This document shows, in pieces, positions 7,344 through 16,093 of a DNA stretch of 36,594 nucleotides. The stretch spans positions 1 through 36,594 of the forward strand of contig CAYUVF010000049.1 in NCBI GenBank assembly GCA_964448045.1, read 5' to 3'. Positions within the stretch are counted from its first letter, which is position 1. Each line of letters starts with the position of its first letter. The position numbers and the translations under genes are program-made. This DNA is from CAYUVF01 sp964448045. GTDB lineage: Bacteria; Bacteroidota; Rhodothermia; Rhodothermales; Salinibacteraceae. Under the pieces are notes generated by a model. It had not been told where the DNA came from. It saw only the letters and a program-made list of their open reading frames with translations, and made no database searches.

Positions 7344-9332
7344 ATGTATCTCAGCCGTCTCTACATCCGCAACTTCCGATCGATCAAAGAGCTGGATCTC
7401 AATTTTTCCGACGGCAAGAATGTCCTTGTCGGGCGCAACAACTCAGGCAAGAGCAACATCGTGGCTGCGCTTGACGCGGTCTTGCGCGAGTCGAGTCCTA
7501 CCTATCACAAGACGCAGAACATCACAGAGAAAGACTTCCGAGCCTGGAAAGAAAAAGACGATGGCAAGCAACAGACGAAGACAGCAGATGAGATTTTTAT
7601 CTGGTGCGAGTTGGCGCGGCATAAGGGGGAGCAATTAAACTATGAGGCGATGTATGAGGATTATAGCCTCAAGGTTTTGGCAGACCAGCCCAAATATGGC
7701 AATCCTGAACCACTGGATCGCATCTCCCTCCCGGAGGATTTTGAAGGGCTATTTAGATATGATGAGGAGGTCGATGATACGACTTGGATTAGCACCAAAC
7801 GCCCAGAAGAGGAAACACTGGAAAAAGCTTTTCAAGACAAGAAATTCTTTGCTTATGCCTTTCATGCGACGTTAGACGAGAATCAAGTTCATAAGCAAAT
7901 TCGGTTTCTCTATCGTCGTGACCAGCAAAGCTATTGGTATCTGGGTTTCAAGGCTAAATTCAGAAACCAATTACTTCAGAGCGCAATCATCCCTCCATTT
8001 CGCGACCCTGGCGGGCAATTACGTGCGACACATTACTCGTGGTATGGTAAACTGATGAAGCATCTCACCGAGAAGCACGCGGATCGAGAGCGCTTAGATC
8101 AAGCCTTCGATGCAGTAAAGCAAGAAGCCGATAATGTTTTCGATAGCATGCGGGGTGAGGTCGCAGGCTCGGTGCTTGAGGTAGCCTTCCCTAATTCAGA
8201 ACTCCACTTTCAGTTCAATCCCGACGCCGGTCCCGATCTGTATAAGAACACGCAGATCTACGTGGACGACGGGGTCAAATCAAAACTGACGGACAAAGGA
8301 TCGGGCATTCAGAGCGCTACGATCATCGGACTTTTCAACTACTACACGAAAAACGTCAATACCATCTCGTCAGCGCTGTTGTGCATCGAGGAGCCGGAGT
8401 TGTTTCTTCATCCGCACGCGCGGCGTGTAATCAGCAAGCGCCTCGATGATTTTCTGGACAGCGGTGACTCACCCAATCAGGTGATTCTAACCACACACAG
8501 CGTCGATTTCATCCGAACGGCGAAGCGCGATCTGAACGTAATTCTGGTTCGTAAAGGCGACGAGGGCACGACCGCGCAGTCTGTTCCCATCAGCAACTTC
8601 AAGAAATTACTGATCGACAATAATCAAAACGAGCTCTTCTTCGCCGACAAGGTTATCCTCTGCGAGGGGCACGATAAATACGTCATTGAAGCCGTTGCCG
8701 ACGATCTGTTTTCCGGAGCGCTCGACAAACAAAATGTGTCCGTCGTGCAAGTAGGCGGAAAGGATCGACTGTGTCATTTGGCCGACTTAGTGATCAATCT
8801 TAACATTGAATGCTACGTGTTGGCAGATTTTGATTTTTTGCTCAGGGACAAGGATGAGAATAGACCTGAAGAGGCGAAGGCACACAACAGCGTCATCGAT
8901 TTGGGAGACAAATTCTTCGGTCAGCCGTGCATTTGGGGCCAGCGAGGACCGAAGGCCAAGGGAAAAATAGAGCAGTTTAGAAATACACTGAAAGATGAAG
9001 ACAGAGACGCTTTCTACACTGCAACCAAGGTGAGTGAGGTGACGAGTGACACCCATACCGATTTACTGAAAGAGCATCTTCCTACGTTGCGGCAGGTAGG
9101 CATCGGCATCCTCAGCGGTGAGATCGAAGATTGCTTCACGGATGTCAATGTGCTCAATAATGGAAAAATGAAGCTGGAGAGTGTTTATGAGATGAACGAT
9201 CGGCGTGCGACAGGGACTCCAATCAACGAGATCATAGATACCAGCGAAATCGAAACATTTCTCTCAGCTGTGCTCGGCGAGGAACCGTCGTCTCCAGCAC
9301 CGGCCAGCGACGTTGTGCAGGCTTCTCAGTGA
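7344..9332 (+). CDS. OLD-family ATPase/TOPRIM endonuclease
   Basis: A 662-residue overcoming-lysogenization-defect (OLD) nuclease. The N-terminal half is an SMC/RecF-like ABC ATPase: MYLSRLYIRNFRSIKELDLN, Walker A GRNNSGKS (30-37), signature-like LTDKGSGIQSA (315-325), Walker B LLCIEEPELFLHPHARR (345-361) and the switch His in ILTTHSVDFI (381-390). The C-terminal half is a TOPRIM nuclease: VILCEGHDKYVIEAV (437-451, catalytic Glu441) and YVLADFDFLL (491-500, DxD). The start at 7344 avoids a TTG two codons earlier. No UvrD-like gajB follows, so this is not a Gabija pair; it stands alone next to a type III restriction locus. The coding sequence is visibly less GC-rich than its neighbours, suggesting acquisition. 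Role in phage or plasmid defence is inferred. Confidence 0.93.
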   Translation: MYLSRLYIRNFRSIKELDLNFSDGKNVLVGRNNSGKSNIVAALDAVLRESSPTYHKTQNITEKDFRAWKEKDDGKQQTKTADEIFIWCELARHKGEQLNYEAMYEDYSLKVLADQPKYGNPEPLDRISLPEDFEGLFRYDEEVDDTTWISTKRPEEETLEKAFQDKKFFAYAFHATLDENQVHKQIRFLYRRDQQSYWYLGFKAKFRNQLLQSAIIPPFRDPGGQLRATHYSWYGKLMKHLTEKHADRERLDQAFDAVKQEADNVFDSMRGEVAGSVLEVAFPNSELHFQFNPDAGPDLYKNTQIYVDDGVKSKLTDKGSGIQSATIIGLFNYYTKNVNTISSALLCIEEPELFLHPHARRVISKRLDDFLDSGDSPNQVILTTHSVDFIRTAKRDLNVILVRKGDEGTTAQSVPISNFKKLLIDNNQNELFFADKVILCEGHDKYVIEAVADDLFSGALDKQNVSVVQVGGKDRLCHLADLVINLNIECYVLADFDFLLRDKDENRPEEAKAHNSVIDLGDKFFGQPCIWGQRGPKAKGKIEQFRNTLKDEDRDAFYTATKVSEVTSDTHTDLLKEHLPTLRQVGIGILSGEIEDCFTDVNVLNNGKMKLESVYEMNDRRATGTPINEIIDTSEIETFLSAVLGEEPSSPAPASDVVQASQ

Positions 9333-9661
9333 GGAGATGTCGCGGGGCCTTGTCTTCTGGCCGGGGTTGCACTCGCGGCACAATTTGCTACATTGTATAC
9401 TCCCTCTCGTGTCCGCCACAACTTGACCGCTCTCGCATGCCCACACTCGATTGGATTGGAAAAGACGCTGTTGTCAATCATCACCAGGAGGTGCCGTTTC
9501 ATCTGCTGCGTGAGGACGAAAGCCGCGCCGTTGGCGATCCGGAGGCCGAGAACCTGCTGATCCAGGGCGACAACCTGCTCGCGCTGAAGGCGTTGCTGCC
9601 GCACTACGCCGGACGGGTCAAATGCATCTACATCGACCCGCCGTATAACACGGGCAACGAG

Positions 9662-9670
9662 GGCTGGGCC
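9662..9670. repeat. Target-site duplication, left copy
   Basis: GGCTGGGCC directly precedes the left end of the insertion sequence and is repeated exactly at 11057-11065. Nine base pairs is usual for IS256-family elements. Confidence 0.92.
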
Positions 9671-11056
9671 GGTTGAGTCAGTAATTTTGTGTAATTGCTG
9701 AGGCGAGCGAAAAAGCCATCGTCTTCTGTTAGGTTTGAGAAGGCTCTACTCAAACTCAAACCCAACATACCAACGATGGCCGATATTCAGTTTACGATTT
9801 CAGAGGAGAAGATCCAAGCGATGCTCTTCGGCGACCGTGGCATCGAGGTGCTCATGGAGGAGGTGATGAACCAGCTCCTGCAGGCGGAGATGACCGAACA
9901 CCTGCGGGCCACACCCGGCGAGCAGACCGACCGGCGCCGCGGCTACCGCAACGGCTTCTACGAGCGGAGGCTTACAACGCGAGTGGGGACCCTGGAGTTG
10001 GAGGTGCCCCGCGACCGAGAAGGCACCTTTCAATCGACCCTTTTCGAGCGCTATCAGCGTAACGAGAAAGCCCTGGTGCTGGCCATGATGGAGATGGTCG
10101 TACAGGGCGTCTCGACTCGAAAAGTGAAGAAGATTACCGACAAGCTCTGTGGGCGGCGCTTTAGCCGCGAGACGGTCTCCAGTCTTGCAAAACGGCTTGA
10201 CGAGCAGGTTGAGGCGTGGGCCGGGCGGGAGCTGGAGAAGGACTACCCGTTCCTGGTGGTCGACGCTCTGCAGGTGAAAGTGCGGCGGCAGGCGGCGGTG
10301 CGCTCGACCACGGCGCTGATCGTGGTCGGCATAAGTGAAGACGGCTACCGGGAGATCCTGGGCCTGGAGGTCACCTTCGGCGAGACGGGCGCGGCCTGGA
10401 AGCGACTCTTTGCCGATCTCAAAGAGCGTGGCCTCTCCGGGGTTGAGTTTGTGACCTCCGATGCGCACGAGGGGCTCAAAGAAGCCATTGCCGAGCGCTT
10501 CCCGGGGAGCATCTGGCAGCGCTGTCAGGCGCACTTCCGGCGGAACGTGATCGACCAGACGCCAAGGGCCTGCCACGACCAGATGCACCAGACGCTGGAC
10601 CGGGTCCTGAAAGCGAAGAGCCCGAAAAAGGCCCGAGCAGCCTTCCGTGCAGCCTATGATGAGCTTCAGGAAGAGGCTCCAGACGCGCTGGAGGTGCTCG
10701 AATGCGGCATCGAGGACGCAACGGCCATTCTGGCGCTGCCGCGCAAGTACCGCCGGCGATTGCGCACGACGAACATGGTCGAGCGCTTTATCGAAGAGAT
10801 TCGACGGCGCGAGAAGGTCATCCGGATCTTTCCAAACAGGGCGTCGGCCTACCGGCTGATCGGAGCGCTCTGTGCCGAACAGCACGACGAGTGGTCGACC
10901 GGTCGGCGCTACCTCACGATGGACGAGTACTACCAGTGGAAAGCCGACCTATCGGAGGGTGAACCGACCTCCGACGCAAACGAATACCTTCCCAAAGCTG
11001 CCTAAACGCGGCACCTAACAGAAGACACGGCTTTACACACAATTGTTGACTTGATC
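9671..11056 (+). mobile_element. IS256-family insertion sequence, 1386 bp
   Basis: A complete element bounded by perfect 9-bp target duplications. The left end reads GGTTGAGTCAGTAATTTTGT and the inverted right end GATCAAGTCAACAATTGTGT; both then reach GTGTAA. Beyond this the ends match again at AGCC and at GTCTTCTGTTAGGT (9721-9734) against ACCTAACAGAAGAC (11013-11026). The left end holds about 19 extra bases between the two blocks. It carries one intact transposase and no passenger gene. Identical duplications and an intact transposase suggest recent insertion. Confidence 0.93.
9776..11005 (+). CDS. IS256-family (Mutator-like) DDE transposase
   Basis: A 409-residue transposase of normal length for the family. 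The start MADIQFTISEEKIQAMLFGD was chosen because upstream sequence is the insertion-sequence end; an in-frame ATG at 9695 overlaps the inverted-repeat region. Family blocks are RRRGYRNGFYERRLTTRVGT (53-72), the first catalytic Asp in PFLVVDALQVKVR (D163), second Asp in VEFVTSDAHEGLKEAI (D229), the WQRCQAHFRRN block (C250, H253), and the catalytic Glu in RTTNMVERFIEEIRRREKV (E336). No frameshift or stop is present, so it is probably functional. It moves the element by cut-and-paste or copy-out, making 8-9-bp duplications. Confidence 0.96.
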   Translation: MADIQFTISEEKIQAMLFGDRGIEVLMEEVMNQLLQAEMTEHLRATPGEQTDRRRGYRNGFYERRLTTRVGTLELEVPRDREGTFQSTLFERYQRNEKALVLAMMEMVVQGVSTRKVKKITDKLCGRRFSRETVSSLAKRLDEQVEAWAGRELEKDYPFLVVDALQVKVRRQAAVRSTTALIVVGISEDGYREILGLEVTFGETGAAWKRLFADLKERGLSGVEFVTSDAHEGLKEAIAERFPGSIWQRCQAHFRRNVIDQTPRACHDQMHQTLDRVLKAKSPKKARAAFRAAYDELQEEAPDALEVLECGIEDATAILALPRKYRRRLRTTNMVERFIEEIRRREKVIRIFPNRASAYRLIGALCAEQHDEWSTGRRYLTMDEYYQWKADLSEGEPTSDANEYLPKAA

Positions 11057-11065
11057 GGCTGGGCC
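11057..11065. repeat. Target-site duplication, right copy
   Basis: GGCTGGGCC, identical to 9662-9670, directly follows the right end of the insertion sequence; the mod reading frame resumes through it (GWAYNDN). Confidence 0.92.
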
Positions 11066-11288
11066 TATAACGACAACGTCAACAGCCCCGAGATGCGCCG
11101 GTGGCTGGGCGAGACGGTGGGCAAGGAGGCGGAGGACCTCTCGCGCCACGACAAGTGGCTCTGCATGATGTATCCGCGCGTCACGCTCCTCCACGAGCTC
11201 CTCGCCGAGGACGGCTCCTTCTGGATGAGCATCGACGACAATGAGGTGCACCACGCTCGCGCGCTGCTCGATGCAGTGTTCGGGCGGA

Positions 11289-11388
11289 NNNNNNNNNNNN
11301 NNNNNNNNNNNNNNNNNNNNNNNNNNNNNNNNNNNNNNNNNNNNNNNNNNNNNNNNNNNNNNNNNNNNNNNNNNNNNNNNNNNNNNNN
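11289..11388. other. Assembly gap of exactly 100 N
   Basis: One hundred N bases, the conventional placeholder for a gap of unknown size. It lies inside mod, between the segment ending LLDAVFG and the segment starting TPKPTRLIE. In type III Mod proteins a few hundred residues including the recognition domain lie here, so the true gap is probably much larger than 100 bp or hides another insertion. Confidence 0.95.
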
Positions 11389-12207
11389 ACCCCCAAGCCC
11401 ACGCGGCTCATCGAGCGCATCCTGGAGATTGCGACGGATCCGGGCGATCTCGTGCTCGACAGCTTTGCGGGCACGGCCACCACGGGCCACGCCGTCCTCA
11501 AGAAAAACGCGCAGGATGGCGGCAACCGGCGGTTCATCCTCGTGGAACTGGACGAAGAAGTGGCCCAGAACGTGGCGTTCCAGCGCCTCAAGCGCGCCGT
11601 CGAGGGCTACGCCTACGAAGGCACCGAACGCACCACGCTCATGGAAGAGAAAATCACGGTGCGGGCGTTGAAAAAGGGCGACCAGATCTACGCCAAGAGC
11701 GAGGAGATCAAAGAGCGCCTCGCGGACGAATACGACAAAATCCGCCGGGAAACGGACGATGGCGTCTTCCGGCTGTACGGCGAAACCAAGATCGACGCGC
11801 GAAAGGAGGGGCTCGGGAGTGGGTTTCGCTACCTCACGCTCGGTCCCGCCGTCAAGCGAACGGACGTGTCGATTAGCGACGCGATTACGTACGAGGACTT
11901 GGCCCGGCATCTGTACTACGCCGAGACGGGCCGGCCGCTGGCGGACGACGTGAGCATTCAGCCGCCGCTCGTCAGCGCCGGGAACGGCACGGCGCTCTAC
12001 CTGCTCTACGGCTCGCCGTCGGGCGACGGGCAGGCGGAGGCCGGCAACGTCCTCACTCGCGAGATGCTCGACGCCTTGCCCGAACCGAATGGACACGACG
12101 TGAGCACGCGCATCGTCTACGGCGAGGCTTGCCGCCTCAGCGACGACGACCTCAAGGGGCGCGGCATCGTCTTCCGGCAGATTCCGTACGCAGTGCGCAC
12201 GGCGTGA

Positions 12208-12514
12208 TGCACGCCCCGGGGTAGAGGTCAATCAAGCCCTCACGCTGGGCCTTTGCTCCGCTTCGTCAGTCGGCTATCGCCTTGGACCGCAGATCTTCGG
12301 AAAAGGGAACGCTGGAGCGAGCGCTGTTGCAATACATTTTACGGGCACCGTTGGCCCTTGCCTGACGACTCGTGTCCCTGTCATTCGGGAAGAGTGAGGC
12401 GGCCCGTCGAGGCGAGCATGCCTTTGCCAATATACTCGTATCGTTCGTATCTACGTCTCTTCTCCCCCGGTGGGAGAAGAACAAGATGAGGGGGACAAAA
12501 CCAAAGACAAACCG
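12208..12514. other. Spacer between mod and the DUF559 gene
   Basis: No gene supported. The sequence has low-quality open frames only. Its right end contains the repeat CGTCTCTTCTCCCCCGGTGG (from 12454), the first of two direct copies that bracket the DUF559 cassette. Confidence 0.5.
12454..12483. repeat. Direct repeat bracketing the DUF559 cassette, left copy
   Basis: A sequence beginning CGTCTCTTCTC, then CCCC, then GGTGGGAGAAGAACA. It differs from the copy at 13213-13240 only by about two bases plus a 2-bp length change. Internally CTTCTCCC pairs with GGGAGAAG, so each copy can form a hairpin. Confidence 0.7.
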
Positions 12515-12862
12515 ATGGCCAAGAGCAGACTGACCCGGCTTGCCCGCACCCTCCGCAAACAATCCACCGACGAGGAGCGCCTGTTATGGCGCCACCTCCG
12601 CAACCGGCGCATAGAGTGGAAATTTCGGCGGCAAGTGCCCCTCGGTCCGTACATCGTCGACTTTGTCTGCTTCGAGAAAAAGGTCATCGTCGAACTGGAC
12701 GGCAGCCAGCACGCTGAACCAGCGCATCGCGCGTCTGATGCAACGCGTGATGCGGCTCTGCAAAACAGCGAATTCCGTGTGCTGCGCTTTTGGAATCACG
12801 AGGTGCGAGATGATGTGGACGCGGTGCTGGCGCACATCTATGAGGTGTGTGAGGGGCGTTGA
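12515..12862 (+). CDS. DUF559-family PD-(D/E)XK endonuclease-like protein
   Basis: A small protein of 115 residues of the DUF559 family, related to Vsr-type very-short-patch endonucleases. The start MAKSRLTRLARTLRKQSTDE matches the family opening; the frame's earlier Met lies in the flanking repeat. The nuclease core is STDEERLLWRHLRNRRIEWK, FRRQVPLGPYIVDFVC (Asp of the PD pair) and KKVIVELDGSQH (ExD). The end, FRVLRFWNHEVRDDVDAVLA, is also standard. The segment between (AEPAHRASDATRDAALQNSE) is recognisable but less conserved. It lies between mod and res of the restriction locus, inside a hairpin-rich cassette bracketed by direct repeats, which suggests independent insertion rather than a subunit of that system. 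Confidence 0.88.
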   Translation: MAKSRLTRLARTLRKQSTDEERLLWRHLRNRRIEWKFRRQVPLGPYIVDFVCFEKKVIVELDGSQHAEPAHRASDATRDAALQNSEFRVLRFWNHEVRDDVDAVLAHIYEVCEGR

Positions 12863-13367
12863 CGCGTAGGTGCACGAGGGTCTGTGCAAAGCATCCATCA
12901 CCCTCTCCCATCGGTACGTGTTTAGCAACATTCAATTGAAGATGAGTTCCCTCTCCCGAAGTTCTGGGAGAGGGCCAGGGTGAGGGTTTGTTGCCGAATC
13001 GAGCGTTGCCGCCGCGGATTCGCCCTCATCCTGTCCTTCTCCCGCGTGGGGAGAAGGAACCTAAAAGCGGATCTTCAGCCATGGTACGAGCGTGCATCGG
13101 AGGCACGCTCGGGCGGCTAAACACATACTCCCATCGAGGGAGAGGGAACGTATCCCTCATAGCAGGGACGGTACACCCCCCGTTGCGAATATCACTGAAG
13201 CGCTCGTAGCCGCGTCTCTTCTCTCGGTGGGAGAAGAACAGAGCCTGCTCTCGACCTGATCGGGAGATGAGGGACTCAGAAAACCGATCCACGTGAGGAA
13301 ACGCCAAACAGGAATCCCTTCGAGGCGTAGGACGGACGGCAAATCGAGAGAAGTAATCTCCTACTGC
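12863..13367. repeat. Hairpin-rich intergenic repeat block after the DUF559 gene
   Basis: No gene supported in about 500 bp. Three strong hairpins are seen: CCCTCTCCC/GGGAGAGGG (12949-12957 with 12966-12974), CCTTCTCCC/GGGAGAAGG (13035-13043 with 13049-13057) and CGAGCGTGC/GCACGCTCG (13087-13095 with 13103-13111). Similar CTCTCCC...GGGAGAG text is known around DUF559 genes in other genomes (recalled). The res start lies at its right end. Confidence 0.7.
13213..13240. repeat. Direct repeat bracketing the DUF559 cassette, right copy
   Basis: CGTCTCTTCTCTCGGTGGGA, then GAAGAACA, nearly identical to 12454-12483. The two copies enclose the DUF559 gene and its hairpins. Confidence 0.7.
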
Positions 13368-16022
13368 ATGTTTCAACTCAAGGACTACCAGCAGCGCTCG
13401 CTTGACGCGCTCCGACGGTATTTTCGCCTCGCGAACGATCTGAATGACGCGGATACCGCGTTCTATCAGATGACCGGGCAGACGATGGGGCGGCGCATCC
13501 CGTACAATCCGGTCCCCGGACTCGACGGACTGCCATACGTGTGCGTCCGCATTCCCACGGGGGGCGGAAAAACGTATGTTGCGGCCCATGCGGTCGGGCT
13601 CGCCACGAAAGATCTGCTTGGGGCTGATCAGTCTGTGATCCTCTGGATGGTGCCCACCACGACCATCCTGGAGCAAACGCTGGAAGCACTCAAAGCTCCG
13701 ACCCATCCGTATCGACGCGCGCTTGAACGGGAGGCACCCGGCGGCGTCCGGGTGATGAACCTCAGCGAGGCACTGGAAGTCAACCGCGCTACGCTCGACG
13801 CCAAGACGACGGTCATCGTCTCGACCATGCAGGCGTTCCGGGTGGACGATACCGAAGGGCGCAAAGTCTACGAGGACTCGGGTGCCCTGATGGACCACTT
13901 TGAGGGGCGGGATGCTGAGCGTGCGAATGACCTGGAATGCTTCGAGAATGGCCAGCCGAAGCGATCGCTGGCCAACGTCCTGGCGCTGCGGCGGCCCATC
14001 GTTATTGTGGATGAAGCGCATCACGCTCGAACGGAACTCTCTTTTGAAACGCTCTCGCGATTTCGGCCCTCTTCCATCATCGAGTTTACGGCCACACCGC
14101 ACCGCGAGGACGACCGGCGCAGCAACGTGCTGGTCAGCGTCTCGGCAGCGGAGTTGAAGGCGGAGGAGATGATCAAGCTGCCTATTGAGCTCACGGTCTT
14201 TCAGCCGTGGAAAGAGCTGTTGGAGTTGGCCGACAATCAACTCGCCACGCTGGATCGGGCTGCACGGGACGAGCGAAACGATACGGGGGAGTACATCCGG
14301 CCCGTCATGCTCATCAAGGCCGAGGCGGCCTACAGCGACGATTCGATCACGGTCGATGTGGTCGAGAAGGCGCTGAAGCAGGATCTGAACGTGCCCGATG
14401 AGGAAATTGCTATTGCCACGGGAGCATCCGACGATCTGGAAGATACCGACATTCTGGATCCAACCTGTCCGATCCGCTACGTGATCACCATTCAAAAGCT
14501 CGGCGAGGGGTGGGATTGTCCGTTCGCCTACGTGCTGTGCTCCGTAGCGGCCATGCGATCGAACCAGGCCGTCGAGCAGATGGTGGGGCGGGTGCTCCGG
14601 ATGCCGAATGTCAAGCGCAAGCGCCACAGTGCCCTAAACAAAGCATATGCCTTCGCGGCCGACGACGCATTTGCAGATGCGCTGAACGCCGTCCGCGACG
14701 TACTCGTCGAAAATGGTTTCGAACGATTGGAGGCGGAGCACCTCGTTCACGAATCCGACCAGCAGAACGAGCTCACGTCCCGAGGCTACGGGCCGCTTTT
14801 TGATCAGACCGACACAGACGACGAGCCGCCCTCTGTTGACATCGAAGTGCGCGAAGTGCCGGACCTGACCGAGCTCCCCGCGGATGTGCGCAGTAAGGTG
14901 ACCATCGATGCGTCGAACGGCACGATCACCTATCGAGGGTCAATGGACGATGCGGAGCGGGAAGCATTGAAGTCGTGCTTCCGCGATCCCGACATTCAGT
15001 ATCAAGTCGATCAAGCACAGCAGCGCATCCAGCAAAACGTCGGCGGCACGGTTCAATCCCCCGCGGATAAAGGCGAGCCCTTCGAGGTGCCCAAGCTCGT
15101 CGTGCGGCAGGGCGATGCGTTCGAAACGTTCCGCAAAACGCATTTCATCGACACGGACTGGACGCTTTCCAGCTTCGACGCGACGCTCCCGGACTACGAG
15201 CCGGCCCTTCCCCAGGGTCAGCGCGGGGAAGTGGATACGGGAGAGGAGGGTAGCCTCAGTATCCGGTTTCTTGATGAGGTGCGGCAGCAGTTATCCCTGC
15301 TATCCGGCGACCACGAATGGAAGGTGTCGGACCTGGTCATCTGGTTGGACCGCAATATTCCACATCAAGATATTCGTCCGCAGGATGCGGTTACCTTTCT
15401 CGAACGACTGGTGCAGGGCTATCTCATTGACGAAAAAGGATTCTCGCTCGATGCGCTCGTTCGGGATAAATATCGGCTGAAGCGCGCCGTCGAGCATCGC
15501 ATCGACGAGCATCGAAGCACTGCGCATCGACAGCAATACGATCACCTCCTCTTTGGAGGCGATGGGGAAGCCGCCGTGACGGTCAATCCTGACATCTGTT
15601 TCCGGTTTACCGAGTATCCGTACGCGTCCCTGTACGACGGGGAGTTTGCGTTCTGCCATCATTACTACGGCAACCAGACCGTAGGACATATGAACAATGA
15701 AGAGGCTGAATGCGCCTTCTTCCTCGACCGGCAGCCTGAAATCGAGTACTGGGTGCGCAATCTGGAGCAGAATTCCAAATACGCCTTTTGGCTACAGACC
15801 TCGACCGACAAGTTCTATCCCGACTTCGTTTGCAAACTGAAAGATGGACGCGTTCTTGTTGTCGAGTACAAAGGTGCTAATCTGTGGAGCACCGAAGATG
15901 CCAAAGAAAAGCGCAATCTGGGTCAGGTCTGGGCTGAACGGTCCGGCGGGCACTGTCTCTTCGTGATGCCTAAGGGTCCAGATCGGGCTCCTATCAAGAA
16001 CGCTCTTTCGGATGGTCGCTGA
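13368..16022 (+). CDS. res: Type III restriction enzyme Res subunit (DEAD/DEAH translocase-nuclease)
   Basis: An intact frame of 884 residues. The N-terminal superfamily-2 motor has MFQLKDYQQRSLDALRRYF, Walker A PTGGGKT (63-69), the DEAH box IVIVDEAHHA (211-220), FTATPHREDD, and the helicase-C motifs QKLGEGWDCPFAYVLCSVAA and QMVGRVLRMP. The C-terminal nuclease has FYPDFVCKLKDGRVLVVEYK, a PD-ExK site with D819, E833 and K835. In type III systems Res forms a complex with Mod and cleaves DNA 25-27 bp from an unmethylated site. The start at 13368 was chosen because the 25 codons upstream lie in the repeat block. Its partner mod, 1160 bp upstream, is disrupted, so this gene is probably orphaned. 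Usually mod and res touch; here the DUF559 cassette separates them. Confidence 0.94.
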   Translation: MFQLKDYQQRSLDALRRYFRLANDLNDADTAFYQMTGQTMGRRIPYNPVPGLDGLPYVCVRIPTGGGKTYVAAHAVGLATKDLLGADQSVILWMVPTTTILEQTLEALKAPTHPYRRALEREAPGGVRVMNLSEALEVNRATLDAKTTVIVSTMQAFRVDDTEGRKVYEDSGALMDHFEGRDAERANDLECFENGQPKRSLANVLALRRPIVIVDEAHHARTELSFETLSRFRPSSIIEFTATPHREDDRRSNVLVSVSAAELKAEEMIKLPIELTVFQPWKELLELADNQLATLDRAARDERNDTGEYIRPVMLIKAEAAYSDDSITVDVVEKALKQDLNVPDEEIAIATGASDDLEDTDILDPTCPIRYVITIQKLGEGWDCPFAYVLCSVAAMRSNQAVEQMVGRVLRMPNVKRKRHSALNKAYAFAADDAFADALNAVRDVLVENGFERLEAEHLVHESDQQNELTSRGYGPLFDQTDTDDEPPSVDIEVREVPDLTELPADVRSKVTIDASNGTITYRGSMDDAEREALKSCFRDPDIQYQVDQAQQRIQQNVGGTVQSPADKGEPFEVPKLVVRQGDAFETFRKTHFIDTDWTLSSFDATLPDYEPALPQGQRGEVDTGEEGSLSIRFLDEVRQQLSLLSGDHEWKVSDLVIWLDRNIPHQDIRPQDAVTFLERLVQGYLIDEKGFSLDALVRDKYRLKRAVEHRIDEHRSTAHRQQYDHLLFGGDGEAAVTVNPDICFRFTEYPYASLYDGEFAFCHHYYGNQTVGHMNNEEAECAFFLDRQPEIEYWVRNLEQNSKYAFWLQTSTDKFYPDFVCKLKDGRVLVVEYKGANLWSTEDAKEKRNLGQVWAERSGGHCLFVMPKGPDRAPIKNALSDGR

Positions 16023-16093
16023 CCGGGCAGTAAAGACAAACGCCGCAACCAGCCCGGGGCCGATTGCGGCTGGAAGCGCCCTCGATATCCAAC

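Larger units (their letters stand above)
9437..12207 (+). pseudogene. mod: Type III restriction-modification Mod subunit, split by IS256-family insertion and an assembly gap
   Basis: A beta-class site-specific adenine DNA methyltransferase in three visible pieces. Residues 1-78 (from 9437) carry the Mod lead-in NLLIQGDNLLALKALLPHYA and catalytic motif IV CIYIDPPYNTGNEGW (DPPY 67-70). An insertion sequence follows immediately. Removing it with one 9-bp duplication restores NEGWAYNDNVNSPEMRRWLG and the frame, which continues to LLAEDGSFWMSIDDNEVHHA. After the N gap the gene resumes at 11389 with TPKPTRLIERIL and motif I LDSFAGTATTGHAV, then a 200-residue tail to the stop at 12207. The order motif IV, recognition domain, motif I is that of type III Mod. 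In the insertion allele translation stops at 9674-9676, so no active enzyme is expected. The unread gap falls in the target-recognition region. Confidence 0.92.

Noticed and set aside
7344..9332. Gabija (gajA) identity for the OLD gene
   Set aside because: No UvrD-like gajB helicase follows; the next genes belong to a type III restriction locus.
12900..13260. CRISPR array
   Set aside because: The repeated text is hairpin-rich spacer sequence with irregular spacing; there are no regular repeat-spacer units and no cas gene.
13026..14627. Minus-strand frame (533 codons) over the start of res
   Set aside because: It covers the repeat block and the well-defined helicase motifs in the opposite strand; no domain is recognisable.
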